DNA of 19,976 nt from CAYQTK01 sp964420375 (GTDB lineage Bacteria; RBG-13-61-14; DATKZS01). The position numbers and the translations under genes are program-made. The stretch lies in the NCBI GenBank assembly GCA_964420375.1, contig CAYQTK010000061.1:1-19976 (forward strand). Reading direction: 5' to 3'. Of the stretch, positions 1 through 7,880 are shown in pieces. Numbering within the stretch: the stretch's first letter is position 1; each line of letters begins with the position of its first letter. The notes under the pieces are model-generated. The model was not told the origin of the DNA, ran no database searches, and saw nothing but the letters and a program-made list of their open reading frames with translations.

Positions 1-37
1 GGCGAAAATGTCGAGCCTAAAAATATGCGCTTATTTT

Positions 38-191
38 GGGACTAGTGCTCTGTCATACGAAAAAGGAGGATAAGAAAAACTGCGAAGATCGCGGCTAAAG
101 CCGCTCGCACGATTATTTTCTATTCCCCAAAAAGCTTTTGACAAGACACTAGCGCCTAATCAAGCATTAAAGTACGCGACAGAGCAACAGT
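38..191. repeat. Imperfect long palindrome, MITE/REP-like
   Basis: This intergenic stretch is built symmetrically. The outer arms TGCTCTGTC (46-54) and GACAGAGCA (178-186) are a perfect 9-bp inverted repeat, and extending outward 12 of 14 bases still match (41-54 against 178-191). A second, weaker pair is 38-54 against 140-156 (12 of 17). At the centre is the GC-rich hairpin GCGGC-TAAA-GCCGC (91-104), a sequence type common in REP-like elements. A 6-bp direct repeat TATTTT lies at 32-37 and 191-196, which could be a target duplication, but it is AT-only and may be chance. No transposase is present. The element touches the stop codon of the neighbouring gene. Confidence 0.4.
75..109 (-). terminator. 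Intrinsic terminator-like hairpin at the end of the long operon
   Basis: Read on the minus strand, TGCGA-GCGGC, loop TTTA, GCCGC, a GATCT bulge and TCGCA form a GC-rich stem. One base later comes TTTTT (75-79). It lies about 85 bp beyond the stop of the last minus-strand gene and is the only good terminator-like structure seen at this end of the operon. Read on the plus strand the stem is followed by a weaker T-rich tract, so it may work in both directions. It coincides with the centre of the larger palindrome. Confidence 0.5.
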
Positions 192-194
192 ATT

Positions 195-2048
195 TTACCA
201 CTTTCCATCTTCTCGTGCTTTGAGCTCCCGCTTGGCTTCCGCGCATTGGGGGTTCCAATGGAGTGCGGTTTTAAACTCCTCGACCGCTTCATCGGTTTTC
301 CCTTCCTCTTTTAGTATCTTTCCCATGAACACGTGAGAGGAGTCTATTTGGGAATTCAGCTCGATTGCTTTTCTTATGTGTTCCTTGGCCCGGCTGACCC
401 GCTCATGTCGGTCCATCTCGGTGTTGGAGTAGATGCTCCATCCCAGGTAGCTGTAGTACTCGGGCTCGTTGGGCGACACTTGCACCGCTTTCTCGAACAT
501 CTGTTGTGCGCGCGGCCAGTCCCTTTTCCTTACATACTCGCTTCCCTTCTGAAGGTACTGTTCTGCCTGGAGAGAGGCGCTGACCTTTTTTTCCTTCTGT
601 GCCTGGTCCAGGCTTTTGATATATGTTTGCCGGTCCTCTTCGGTGCGGAGCGTCTCATAGGCCCGGATAATGTGGGCGTTGATCTCTTCCAGCTTGTCCT
701 TGCCTTCTTTGCTGAGTTCGCCAAAGCGGTTTTTATCGAACTCATCGCGCAGTACTCGATATGCCTTCGAGACCTCGCCGTCGGTGGTGTGGCGGTCCAG
801 GCCGAGCAGGCTGAAGTAATCCTGGCTTTTATGCCCCACGTAGAACTCGAGTATCTCGGACTCGTCCTTGTCCGGTTGCCTGTCCGTTGCCGCAGGTGAG
901 CCCGGCTCTTTTTGAGCTTCATCCGGCGACGCTTCATCCGGCTCGCCCCGCTCCTGTTTTACAAAGGAGACTATACCTTCGGGAGGCCCCTCGTAATCAG
1001 CTTCCGCTCTCTCTTCTTCCTCTTCTATGAAGGCCCCTTCTTCCGCTACCGGCTTCCGGGATGATTCGGAGAACTCCCAGTCCTCGATCACTTCTTCGCT
1101 GTCATCTGCTGAGGTCTCCGGCTCGATCCTGGTCTGCAGGGGCGGAGTAGTTGTCTCTTCAAGGTCGGCTTCTTGTTCCTCGACAAGCTGGTCAGGCCTT
1201 TCTTCCTGTTTCTCTTCAGTGTCCAGCTCTTCTTCCTCAACCACCTCCGGCGAGGTCTCGGTGGGAGAAGAAATCATGAAATCTTCGACAGGCGTAAGTT
1301 CGGGTTCCATTTCCCCCAACGACCTGATGGCGTTATCGGTTTCACCATCCGGTCCGATAAGCCCGGCCAAAAGAAGCAGATAAAAGACCTTCATGGCCCG
1401 GGCTTCTCCTCCGCCGGCCTGCTTCAAGCCAAGCAGGTCCTGTTTCCCGTCGATCAGGAACACGTAAGAGGTGTCCTCATCGGAGAAGCCGAACTCGGCC
1501 AGCCTTTCGGAAAAATCCTCCACCGGCTTTACAGGTCCGGCGCCGATCCTGGAGAGCTGTTTCTCCACCTCGCCCGCAGGAAAGAACCTGGAGATGCCCT
1601 CGTACATGAGGGGGGGGAACCGGGTCTCGAAACGGTAAATGTCTTCAACAAACTCGATGTCCGGATAAAAAGAAAAAGTGCCGCGGGTCCAGGCGAAACA
1701 ACTGAGCAACTTCTCCCGCGTCTGGGCCTTGACCTGGTGATACAGCTCGCGGGGGGCCAGGCTGCCGATACGGACCAGGGCTGCGCCTTGCTGAATGCCC
1801 TGCTCGATCATGAGTCGGATGCTTTTTTCGTAGTCGTCCTCGGTGATCTCGCCTTTCTTCAAGAGGTACCTTCCCAGGGTCTCGTCCCGCAAGGTGCTTT
1901 CCACGTTTACCGGGTTTCCTTCCACCAAAAACACTACCTTGCTTAAGTTTCCCTGGTTCAGCGCCAGTCTGCCGGTGACGGTCTTCTCGTGCAGGAACTG
2001 AAGCACGGCAGGGAATGTTATCTCTTCCAGTTTTCCTTGTATGCTCAT
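195..2048 (-). CDS. DUF4388 (PatA-N-like) / degenerate J-domain / TPR protein
   Basis: A modular, apparently cytoplasmic protein of 617 residues from the chosen start. The first ~100 residues match the DUF4388 pattern (GKLEEITFPAVLQFL, then TGRLALNQ), seen in delta-proteobacterial regulatory and gliding-related proteins. A second helical segment follows, then an acidic Glu/Asp-rich low-complexity linker (roughly residues 245-400). Next is a J-domain-like stretch starting DYFSLLGLDR, then TPR-like helices to the C-terminus. Where a true J-domain has His-Pro-Asp, this one reads EFD, so Hsp70 stimulation is doubtful. The start at 2048 is chosen because its ATG overlaps the upstream stop as ATGA and because DUF4388 begins there; an in-frame start at 2105 would add 19 unlike residues. 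The function is unknown. A scaffold or regulatory role, possibly in polarity or motility, is inference. Confidence 0.8.
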   Translation of the reverse strand: MSIQGKLEEITFPAVLQFLHEKTVTGRLALNQGNLSKVVFLVEGNPVNVESTLRDETLGRYLLKKGEITEDDYEKSIRLMIEQGIQQGAALVRIGSLAPRELYHQVKAQTREKLLSCFAWTRGTFSFYPDIEFVEDIYRFETRFPPLMYEGISRFFPAGEVEKQLSRIGAGPVKPVEDFSERLAEFGFSDEDTSYVFLIDGKQDLLGLKQAGGGEARAMKVFYLLLLAGLIGPDGETDNAIRSLGEMEPELTPVEDFMISSPTETSPEVVEEEELDTEEKQEERPDQLVEEQEADLEETTTPPLQTRIEPETSADDSEEVIEDWEFSESSRKPVAEEGAFIEEEEERAEADYEGPPEGIVSFVKQERGEPDEASPDEAQKEPGSPAATDRQPDKDESEILEFYVGHKSQDYFSLLGLDRHTTDGEVSKAYRVLRDEFDKNRFGELSKEGKDKLEEINAHIIRAYETLRTEEDRQTYIKSLDQAQKEKKVSASLQAEQYLQKGSEYVRKRDWPRAQQMFEKAVQVSPNEPEYYSYLGWSIYSNTEMDRHERVSRAKEHIRKAIELNSQIDSSHVFMGKILKEEGKTDEAVEEFKTALHWNPQCAEAKRELKAREDGKW

Positions 2049-2530
2049 GGGTCCGCCATATCCGTCCGGTCGTGTAGTGCCTCGGTTTCTTTCTGATACA
2101 CCCATTTCTCGAGGCCTGCGCAGGCCTTTTCCGTGAGGCCCGGAACCTCTCGCCAGTCAATCTTTTCGTCGGTTTTCTTGGCGGTCTCGATGATTTTTTT
2201 GCCCCACTTTTTCCCTATGCCCGGAATAAGTTCGAGGTCTTGGGAACTTGCCGCGGCAAGATCGAACCGCAATCCGAGAACATACCTCATGGCTGCCGGA
2301 CAGGCTTTCTCCGCCCGGTCGCGTTTTTTCCCGCTGCTTTCTTTAATTATAAATGCTTGTCCTCGGGGGGCACAAATATAACCGTCCCGGCCTTCTGCTT
2401 CCCCTGTTTTCCGGCTGCGGGTTTGCGAAAACAGACAGAGCCAGGATGCAACTACAAGCAACAAGACCGCTACTGCTGCCCCCCTTAGGTCAAGAATTCT
2501 TTGGTTTTCTGCTCTTCGAGCTTTTTTCAT
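2045..2530 (-). CDS. Membrane-anchored helix-hairpin-helix (ComEA-like) protein
   Basis: About 161 residues: a basic N-terminus, one hydrophobic segment (about residues 15-34), a polar linker, then a C-terminal pair of helix-hairpin-helix motifs. The first reads FDLAAASSQDLELIPGIGKKWG and resembles the ComEA DNA-binding repeat; the second contains VPGL. ComEA binds incoming DNA on the outside of the inner membrane during natural transformation, but many short proteins carry this fold, so a DNA-uptake role is only possible. The predicted DNA-binding end would be periplasmic. The start at ATG 2530 overlaps cimA by 41 bp; a TTG at 2551 is an alternative, and neither has a strong ribosome-binding site. 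The stop overlaps the next gene as ATGA. Confidence 0.7.
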   Translation of the reverse strand: MKKARRAENQRILDLRGAAVAVLLLVVASWLCLFSQTRSRKTGEAEGRDGYICAPRGQAFIIKESSGKKRDRAEKACPAAMRYVLGLRFDLAAASSQDLELIPGIGKKWGKKIIETAKKTDEKIDWREVPGLTEKACAGLEKWVYQKETEALHDRTDMADP

Positions 2531-4094
2531 CTTTGTACAACTTGTAATCAATGCTGTCTATAAGGGCCTGCCAACTGGCCTCGATGATGTTGTCAGATAC
2601 CCCCACGGTTCCCCAGGTGTCCTTTCCGTCGGTGGACTCGATCAGGACCCTTACCTTGCTGGCGGTGGCCAGTCCCGCGGGCAGGACCCGGACCTTGTAA
2701 TCCACCAGTCTTATCTCGGAGAGCTTGGGAAAGAACCTTAAGAGGGCCTTTCTTAGGGCGTTGTCCAGGGCGTGCACCGGTCCCACTCCGGCTGCCGCGG
2801 TGTGGGCCTCTCCCCGGTCCTTTACCTCCACCATTATGGTGGCCTCGGAGCGCGAAGCCTCGTCCAGCGGCCTTCTCTCGTCAATGACCCGGAAGCCTTT
2901 GAGGTCGAAGTACCTTCTCCTGCTTCCCAATGCCTCCCGCATGAGCAGCTCGAAGCTGGCCTCTGCTCCCTCGAACTGGTAGCCCTGGTCCTCGAGGTTC
3001 TTTAAAAGCTCGGTCAGCCGGCCGGCCTCTGTCGAGCGCCTGGAGATGAGATGCCCGAACTCCTCTGCCTTGGCCTCGATATTGGAGGTCCCGGAAAGGT
3101 CGGATATGATAAACCTGCGCCGGTTGCCTACAGCTTCGGGGTCTATATGCTCATAGGTGCGGGGGTTCTTCCGCACCGCGTTGGCGTGCTGTCCTCCTTT
3201 GTGAGCGAACGCCGACTCTCCCACGAAGGGCTGGTGCGAAAACGGCGGCACCAGCGCCAGCTCGTTTATAAAGTTGGATACCTCGCGGAGCTTCTTAAGC
3301 TTTGAGCGGGGAATACAGGAGACCCCCATCTTCAGGACCAGGTCGGGTATGATAGAGCACAGGTTTGCGTTCCCCGCCCTTTCTCCGAAGCCGTTCATGG
3401 TTCCCTGCACCATGGCCGCGCCGTGGCTTACTGCGCGGAGGCTGTTTGCCACCGCAAGCTCGCAGTCGTTATGGCAGTGGATACTTACCGGCACATCCAG
3501 TATCGCGGTTACCTTGTCCACAGCCTCGGCCACGTGCTCGGGAAGTGAACCGCCGTTGGTATCGCACAGGCAGATACAATCCGCGCCCGCCTGCTGGGCG
3601 GCGAGAAGCACTTCTTCGGTGTAGGTCCGGTCATTGTACCAGGCATCAAAAAAGTGCTCCGCGTCAAAGATGACCTGTTTTTTCTTCTGCTTCAGGTAGT
3701 CAATAGTGTCTTTTATCATGGAGAGGTTCTCGGAAAGCGAGGTCCCCAGGACCTCGCGGACGTGGAGCTCCCAGGATTTCCCCACCAGCGTTATAACTTG
3801 GGTGCCCGCGGAGAGAAGGTCTTTGACTTGCGGGTCCTTTGCAGGAGTCACGTTTTTCTTTCGGGTGGAGCCGAAAGCCGCGAGCATGGCGTTCTTGAAG
3901 TCCATTTTGCGGGCTTCTTTAAAGAACTGGGTGTCACGGGGGTTTGCTCCCGGCCATCCTCCCTCGATGTAATGGATGCCCAGTTCGTCCAGCCTGGCCG
4001 CTATCCTGGTTTTATCGCTTACGGAAAGCGAGATATCTTCGCCCTGGCAGCCGTCCCGCAAGGTTGTGTCATATATTTCCACTTTCCTGGCCAT
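2490..4094 (-). CDS. cimA: (R)-citramalate synthase, CimA type
   Basis: This DRE-TIM metallolyase (534 residues) condenses pyruvate and acetyl-CoA to citramalate, the first step of the threonine-independent isoleucine route. The catalytic domain opens with YDTTLRDGCQGED (Arg13-Asp14). The metal-binding HCHND (His206 and His208) and GNANL (241-245) are intact. The C-terminal third (about 395-518) matches the LeuA-type allosteric domain, where isoleucine feedback would act. The length and the GWPGANPRD segment fit the citramalate synthase branch rather than 2-isopropylmalate or homocitrate synthase. The ATG is preceded by AAGGAA, which overlaps the stop of lysC 10 bp upstream. Placement after aspartate kinase joins two amino-acid entry steps in one operon. 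Confidence 0.92.
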   Translation of the reverse strand: MARKVEIYDTTLRDGCQGEDISLSVSDKTRIAARLDELGIHYIEGGWPGANPRDTQFFKEARKMDFKNAMLAAFGSTRKKNVTPAKDPQVKDLLSAGTQVITLVGKSWELHVREVLGTSLSENLSMIKDTIDYLKQKKKQVIFDAEHFFDAWYNDRTYTEEVLLAAQQAGADCICLCDTNGGSLPEHVAEAVDKVTAILDVPVSIHCHNDCELAVANSLRAVSHGAAMVQGTMNGFGERAGNANLCSIIPDLVLKMGVSCIPRSKLKKLREVSNFINELALVPPFSHQPFVGESAFAHKGGQHANAVRKNPRTYEHIDPEAVGNRRRFIISDLSGTSNIEAKAEEFGHLISRRSTEAGRLTELLKNLEDQGYQFEGAEASFELLMREALGSRRRYFDLKGFRVIDERRPLDEASRSEATIMVEVKDRGEAHTAAAGVGPVHALDNALRKALLRFFPKLSEIRLVDYKVRVLPAGLATASKVRVLIESTDGKDTWGTVGVSDNIIEASWQALIDSIDYKLYKDEKSSKSRKPKNS

Positions 4095-4104
4095 CTTCCG
4101 TTCC

Positions 4105-5421
4105 TTATTTTTTCTTTGTGCCGGCAGTCTTCCCGGCCGCCGGCTTTTTGGAGCTTTTCTTGGCGCTCTTTTTGGCGGCCTTTTTAGAGGCTCTTCTGCT
4201 TGCGGCTTTTTTATGCAGCTCGAACTCGTCGTGCAAAAGCCTTACAGCGAGCTCTCCGTACTTCTTGTCCACAATGCAGGAGACCTTTATCTCCGATGTT
4301 GAGATCATCTGTATGTTCACGTTTCCGGCAGAGAGTGCCTCGAACATCCGGGAGGCCACGCCTGCATGGGAACGCATGCCCAGACCGACCACGCTTACCT
4401 TGACCACGTTGTCGTCGGTCACCACTCCTTGTGCTTCGAGCTTTTGGGATGCCTCCCTGGCCAGCTTTTTCGCCCGGGCCAGGTCTTCCTTTCTCACTGT
4501 GAAGGAAATGTCGGTGAACCCGGCTTCGCTCACGTTCTGGATGATCATGTCCACCGATATGTTGGCGTCTGAAAGTGGCTTGAATACCTTTGCAGCCACA
4601 CCCGGCTTGTCGGGCACGTTCATTATGGTCACCTTGCTCTCGTTCTTGTCCAGCGCCACACCCGATACCACTATCTGTTCCATGTTTTCATCTCCCTCGG
4701 TTACCAGAGTTCCTCCTGTGGGGCTGAAGGTGGACAGGCACAGAAGGGGGACCTTGTTTTTCATTGCCATCTCCACCGCCCTTATCTGCAAGACCTTTGC
4801 TCCCAGGCTGGAGAGTTCGAGGACCTCTTCATAGCTTATCCTGTCGAGCCTGCGGGCCTTTTCCACTATGTTGGGATCTGTGGTGTAGATGCCGTCCACG
4901 TCGGAGCATATCTCGATCACGTCCGCCTGAAGCGCCGAGGCCACCGCCACTGCACTGGTGTCCGATCCTCCCCTTCCCAGGGTGGTTATGTTGTTGTCCG
5001 CGTCGATGCCCTGGAAGCCGGCCACTATCACGATGTTGCCCTCGTCAAGCAGCTTTTTTATATTGCGGGTCTCGATCTTTTCGATGCGGGCGTCCTTGAA
5101 TGCGCTGTCGGTCCTGATGGGGACCTGGAAGCTCAGCATGGACTTTGCCTTGCCTCCCATGGATTTTATTGCCATGGAGAGGAGGGAGGTGCTCACCTGC
5201 TCGCCGGTGGAGAGCATGGAGTCGTACTCCCGGAGGTCGGGCAGTTCAGATATCTGCTTTATTTTTTCGATCAGGGAATCGGTTTCCCCTTTCATTGCCG
5301 ATGCCACCACCACGACGCGGTCGCCTTTCCTTTGCCGTGCCAGGACCTTTCCGGCCACCTTTTTAATAAGGTCGGTTGTGGCCAGCGAGCTGCCGCCGTA
5401 CTTTTGAACAACCAGAGCCAA
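4105..5421 (-). CDS. lysC: Aspartate kinase with lysine-rich C-terminal tail
   Basis: It phosphorylates L-aspartate, the entry step to lysine, threonine, methionine and diaminopimelate. The kinase domain shows KYGGSS (7-12), STGEQVS (71-77), GRGGSDTSAVA (149-159) and the nucleotide-loop DVDGIYTTDP (174-183). Two ACT domains follow (about 262-335 and 341-404), the second with GMRSHAGVASRMF, as in feedback-regulated monofunctional enzymes. The enzyme proper ends near residue 404, the usual family size. A further ~35 residues are almost wholly Lys, Ala and Ser (16 Lys/Arg), like a histone-H1 tail. The start is TTG at 5421-5419, supported by a strong GGGAGGAGG six bases upstream inside the end of tsaE. 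It lies one base after the tsaE stop, so coupled translation is likely. Confidence 0.93.
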   Translation of the reverse strand: MALVVQKYGGSSLATTDLIKKVAGKVLARQRKGDRVVVVASAMKGETDSLIEKIKQISELPDLREYDSMLSTGEQVSTSLLSMAIKSMGGKAKSMLSFQVPIRTDSAFKDARIEKIETRNIKKLLDEGNIVIVAGFQGIDADNNITTLGRGGSDTSAVAVASALQADVIEICSDVDGIYTTDPNIVEKARRLDRISYEEVLELSSLGAKVLQIRAVEMAMKNKVPLLCLSTFSPTGGTLVTEGDENMEQIVVSGVALDKNESKVTIMNVPDKPGVAAKVFKPLSDANISVDMIIQNVSEAGFTDISFTVRKEDLARAKKLAREASQKLEAQGVVTDDNVVKVSVVGLGMRSHAGVASRMFEALSAGNVNIQMISTSEIKVSCIVDKKYGELAVRLLHDEFELHKKAASRRASKKAAKKSAKKSSKKPAAGKTAGTKKK

Positions 5422-5422
5422 G

Positions 5423-5920
5423 TCAATCCTCCTCCCTTGCTTTGTCTTCCAGCGCTTTTCGAATCTTCTCCCAGTGACCGGGCGTCACTGCCGGGCCGGG
5501 GGATACTTTTATCAGCCGGCGTGTCTCGCCTTCCACCTTCATGTCTACGCGGATAGTGGACGGGGGCAACAGCTCGGGAAATCTGTCCGCCCATTCCACA
5601 GCGCACACCCCGTCTGCTTCGAAATACTCCTCGTATCCTGTCGTTTCCACTTGCTCCCGGCTTGTAAGCCTGTAGAAGTCGAAGTGATACAGGGGGAGCC
5701 TGCCGGGGTACTCCTGAAGGATAACAAAAGTAGGACTGGTTACCAACATATTTTTTTCAACCTCGATACCCCGGGCCATGCCTTTTACAAACACGGTCTT
5801 TCCCGCTCCCAGCTCTCCGATAAGCGCGACCACGTCTCCTTGCTGCAAAGCTCCGGCCAGTAGTGCGGCAAGCTCCATGGTCTCTTCAAAGGATTCGGTC
5901 CGGCGGGTCAGTTCGTTCAC
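5423..5920 (-). CDS. tsaE: tRNA t6A biosynthesis ATPase TsaE
   Basis: TsaE is the small P-loop ATPase that works with TsaB and TsaD to make N6-threonylcarbamoyladenosine at position 37 of ANN-decoding tRNAs. Visible signatures are Walker A GELGAGKT (35-42), TSPTF (61-65), YHFDFYRL (78-85) and VEWADR (108-113). The length of 165 residues is normal for the family. The start codon is GTG (5920-5918), overlapping the nnrD stop as GTGA, so translation is coupled to the upstream gene. Adjacency to NAD(P)HX repair is a common bacterial arrangement. Its last codons also carry the ribosome-binding site of lysC. Confidence 0.95.
   Translation of the reverse strand: MNELTRRTESFEETMELAALLAGALQQGDVVALIGELGAGKTVFVKGMARGIEVEKNMLVTSPTFVILQEYPGRLPLYHFDFYRLTSREQVETTGYEEYFEADGVCAVEWADRFPELLPPSTIRVDMKVEGETRRLIKVSPGPAVTPGHWEKIRKALEDKAREED
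5428..5436 (-). promoter_or_regulatory. Strong ribosome-binding site for the TTG start of lysC
   Basis: GGGAGGAGG lies inside the final codons of tsaE, with a 6-base gap (ATTGAC) before the TTG. The strength of this site decides the non-ATG start of aspartate kinase. Confidence 0.75.
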
Positions 5921-7491
5921 TTCTCACCAGGCTCAAGGAGGTTGAGTATTGCTGAGGGGATTCTTTCCATGATATGGCTGGCGATAAGTCCCTCTTCGGA
6001 GAGCTCTTCTGCTGCCATGTCTCCTGCAAGTCCGTGCAGATAGGTTCCCAGCACGGCCGCCTCTTCAGTTGTCAAACCCTGGCAGAGAAGCCCCAGGATG
6101 ATTCCGGTAAGCACGTCGCCGGTGCCGCCACTGGCCATGCCCGGGTTTCCGGTAAGGTTTATCCACGCCCGCCCGTCCGGCAAGGCTATCAGGGAGTGGG
6201 CCCCCTTAAGCACCACCACGGTTTTGTACTTTTGGGTGAACTCGCGGCAGGCGCTGATCCGGTCGGCAAGCACGGCCCGGGTATCAGAGTTCGTAAGCCG
6301 CGCCATCTCGCCGGGATGCGGTGTAAGGATTATGTCCGACTTGGCTTCAAAAAGTATATCAGGGTCCGCGGCCAGCGCGTTCAACCCGTCCGCGTCAATG
6401 ACCAGCGGAGCCGGGCATTGCCGGACCATTTCTCTTACAAAAGCGGTGACCTCGTCGGCCTGCCCTATTCCGGGCCCCAGGGCCACTGCGTTTTTGCGGG
6501 CTGCCAGCTCCATTGCCCTCTGGAGCGAGGTTTCCCCCAGCATTCCCCGGTCCTCGTCAGGGAGCGGCTCGGTCATGACCTCCAGGGTCTTGGTCTCGAG
6601 CACGGTATGCACTCCCGCGGGACCGGCCAGGGTAACCAGGCCGGCGCCCGTGCGCTGTGCGCTCTCCGCAGCCATTACTGCAGCTCCCGTCTTTCCGGGC
6701 GAGCCGGCAATGACCAGGCAGTGGCCTGCGTCTCCTTTATGACAGTCTTCGGAGCGGACCGGCACGAGCCCGCGGGCGGCTTCCCCGGTGACGAGTCTAT
6801 AGGGGATATCGTCGTAGAGCTCGCGGGGAATGGATATGTCGACCAAAGCCAGGCTTCCCGCGAGTGCGGCTCCGGGAAAGGAAAGCTGTCCGGTTTTCAA
6901 GGCGCCGAATGTTGCGCTGGCGTCCGCCTGCACACACACTCCCATGACTTGTCCGGTGTCCGCGTTCAATCCGGAGGGCAGGTCCACTGCGAACACGTTC
7001 ATGTTAAAACCCGCGGCTATGCCGTTCATAAGCTCGATCACGTCCCGGTAATATCCGGTCACTTCCTTGGTAAGGCCGGTTCCGAGCACGGCGTCGACCA
7101 TGAGGTCGCACTTCTGGATATGGTAGCGATTGTCTTCCAGTACATCGATATCCACGGCCTCGATAACCGGCGCGCCCATGTTCTCGAGGGCATGAAGGTT
7201 TGTTGCTGCGTCGCCTTTTATGTCCTGCTTGTTCGCCAGCACAAAGGTGATGACGTTCACTCCGGAGTTGATGAGATGGCGGGCGATCACGTATCCGTCT
7301 CCGCCGTTGTTGCCTTTTCCGGCGAACACCGCCGTGCTGCTGGGTTGGAACTCGTCCATGATGAAGTCGTAGGCTCCCCTGCCTGCGTTCTCCATGAGCA
7401 CTATGCCGGGAATTCCATAGTCGTTGATGGTTTTCCGGTCCATCTCGCGCATCATTTCGGATGAGACGATTTTATCCGATATCCATTCCAT
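5917..7491 (-). CDS. nnrD: Bifunctional NAD(P)HX epimerase / ADP-dependent NAD(P)HX dehydratase
   Basis: This is a metabolite-repair enzyme. The N-terminal YjeF_N domain (about 1-225) epimerises R- and S-NAD(P)HX, and the C-terminal ribokinase-like domain (about 235-520) dehydrates S-NAD(P)HX back to NAD(P)H using ADP. N-domain signatures are GNNGGDGYVIARHL (60-73) and AVDLPSGLNADTG (168-180). C-domain signatures are HKGDAGHCLVIAGS (251-264), DADGLNAL (366-373), LTPHPGEMARL (389-399) and GNPGMASGGTGDVLTG (448-463), all intact. The fused 524-residue form equals NnrE plus NnrD. The ATG at 7491 is preceded by GGAGAA and sits two bases after the acpS stop. The C-terminus overlaps tsaE. Confidence 0.94.
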   Translation of the reverse strand: MEWISDKIVSSEMMREMDRKTINDYGIPGIVLMENAGRGAYDFIMDEFQPSSTAVFAGKGNNGGDGYVIARHLINSGVNVITFVLANKQDIKGDAATNLHALENMGAPVIEAVDIDVLEDNRYHIQKCDLMVDAVLGTGLTKEVTGYYRDVIELMNGIAAGFNMNVFAVDLPSGLNADTGQVMGVCVQADASATFGALKTGQLSFPGAALAGSLALVDISIPRELYDDIPYRLVTGEAARGLVPVRSEDCHKGDAGHCLVIAGSPGKTGAAVMAAESAQRTGAGLVTLAGPAGVHTVLETKTLEVMTEPLPDEDRGMLGETSLQRAMELAARKNAVALGPGIGQADEVTAFVREMVRQCPAPLVIDADGLNALAADPDILFEAKSDIILTPHPGEMARLTNSDTRAVLADRISACREFTQKYKTVVVLKGAHSLIALPDGRAWINLTGNPGMASGGTGDVLTGIILGLLCQGLTTEEAAVLGTYLHGLAGDMAAEELSEEGLIASHIMERIPSAILNLLEPGEK

Positions 7492-7493
7492 TT

Positions 7494-7880
7494 TTATTCT
7501 CCGTGATGTGTGTTTTCCGCGATCACCTGGGCCATTGCCGTTTTCTTTTCGTGGGTCATGGACAGATGGAGTTTGTTTATTCCCTTGCGGTCCGCTTCTT
7601 TGTCAGCTTCTCCGTGAAGTCGGAGCAGCGGCGTGTCTTCGGCTACCACCTCGATGTCCTTCCAGCGGACACCGCTTCCCCATCCTCTTCCCAATGCTTT
7701 CATCATCGCTTCCTTGGCCGCGAACCTGGCGGCGTATGAAGAGAAAGGATCGCGTCTGCCTTCACAATAGGCGATCTCCCGTTCGGTAAAGACACGCCGG
7801 GTAAAGCGGCGGCCGAACCTTTTGATCATGTCTTCCACCCGGCCGACGTCGGCTAGGTCTATGCCGGTTCCCAGTATCAT
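7494..7880 (-). CDS. acpS: Holo-[acyl-carrier-protein] synthase
   Basis: AcpS transfers 4'-phosphopantetheine from CoA to a serine of apo-acyl carrier protein, so fatty-acid synthesis depends on it. The 128-residue length is typical for the small trimeric family. GTGIDLADVGRVE (4-16) holds the magnesium-binding Asp8, and ARFAAKEAMMKALG (51-64) holds the second metal ligand Glu57. The C-terminal SMTHEKKTAMA is the usual final strand motif. The ATG overlaps the pdxJ stop as ATGA. The pdxJ-acpS pair is very common in proteobacteria, which supports both calls. Confidence 0.95.
   Translation of the reverse strand: MILGTGIDLADVGRVEDMIKRFGRRFTRRVFTEREIAYCEGRRDPFSSYAARFAAKEAMMKALGRGWGSGVRWKDIEVVAEDTPLLRLHGEADKEADRKGINKLHLSMTHEKKTAMAQVIAENTHHGE

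Noticed and set aside
3944..4834. Open frame of 296 codons on the plus strand across the cimA/lysC junction
   Set aside because: Both genes beneath it are certain; the translation is low-complexity Phe/Leu/Ala/Ser-rich and arises from the complement of the lysine-rich tail.
5974..7464. Long open frame (496 codons) on the plus strand, antisense to nnrD/E
   Set aside because: The opposite strand encodes a complete enzyme with intact motifs. The antisense translation is rich in His, Gly and Val, has no recognisable domain and no good ribosome-binding site; it is a by-product of GC-rich codon use.
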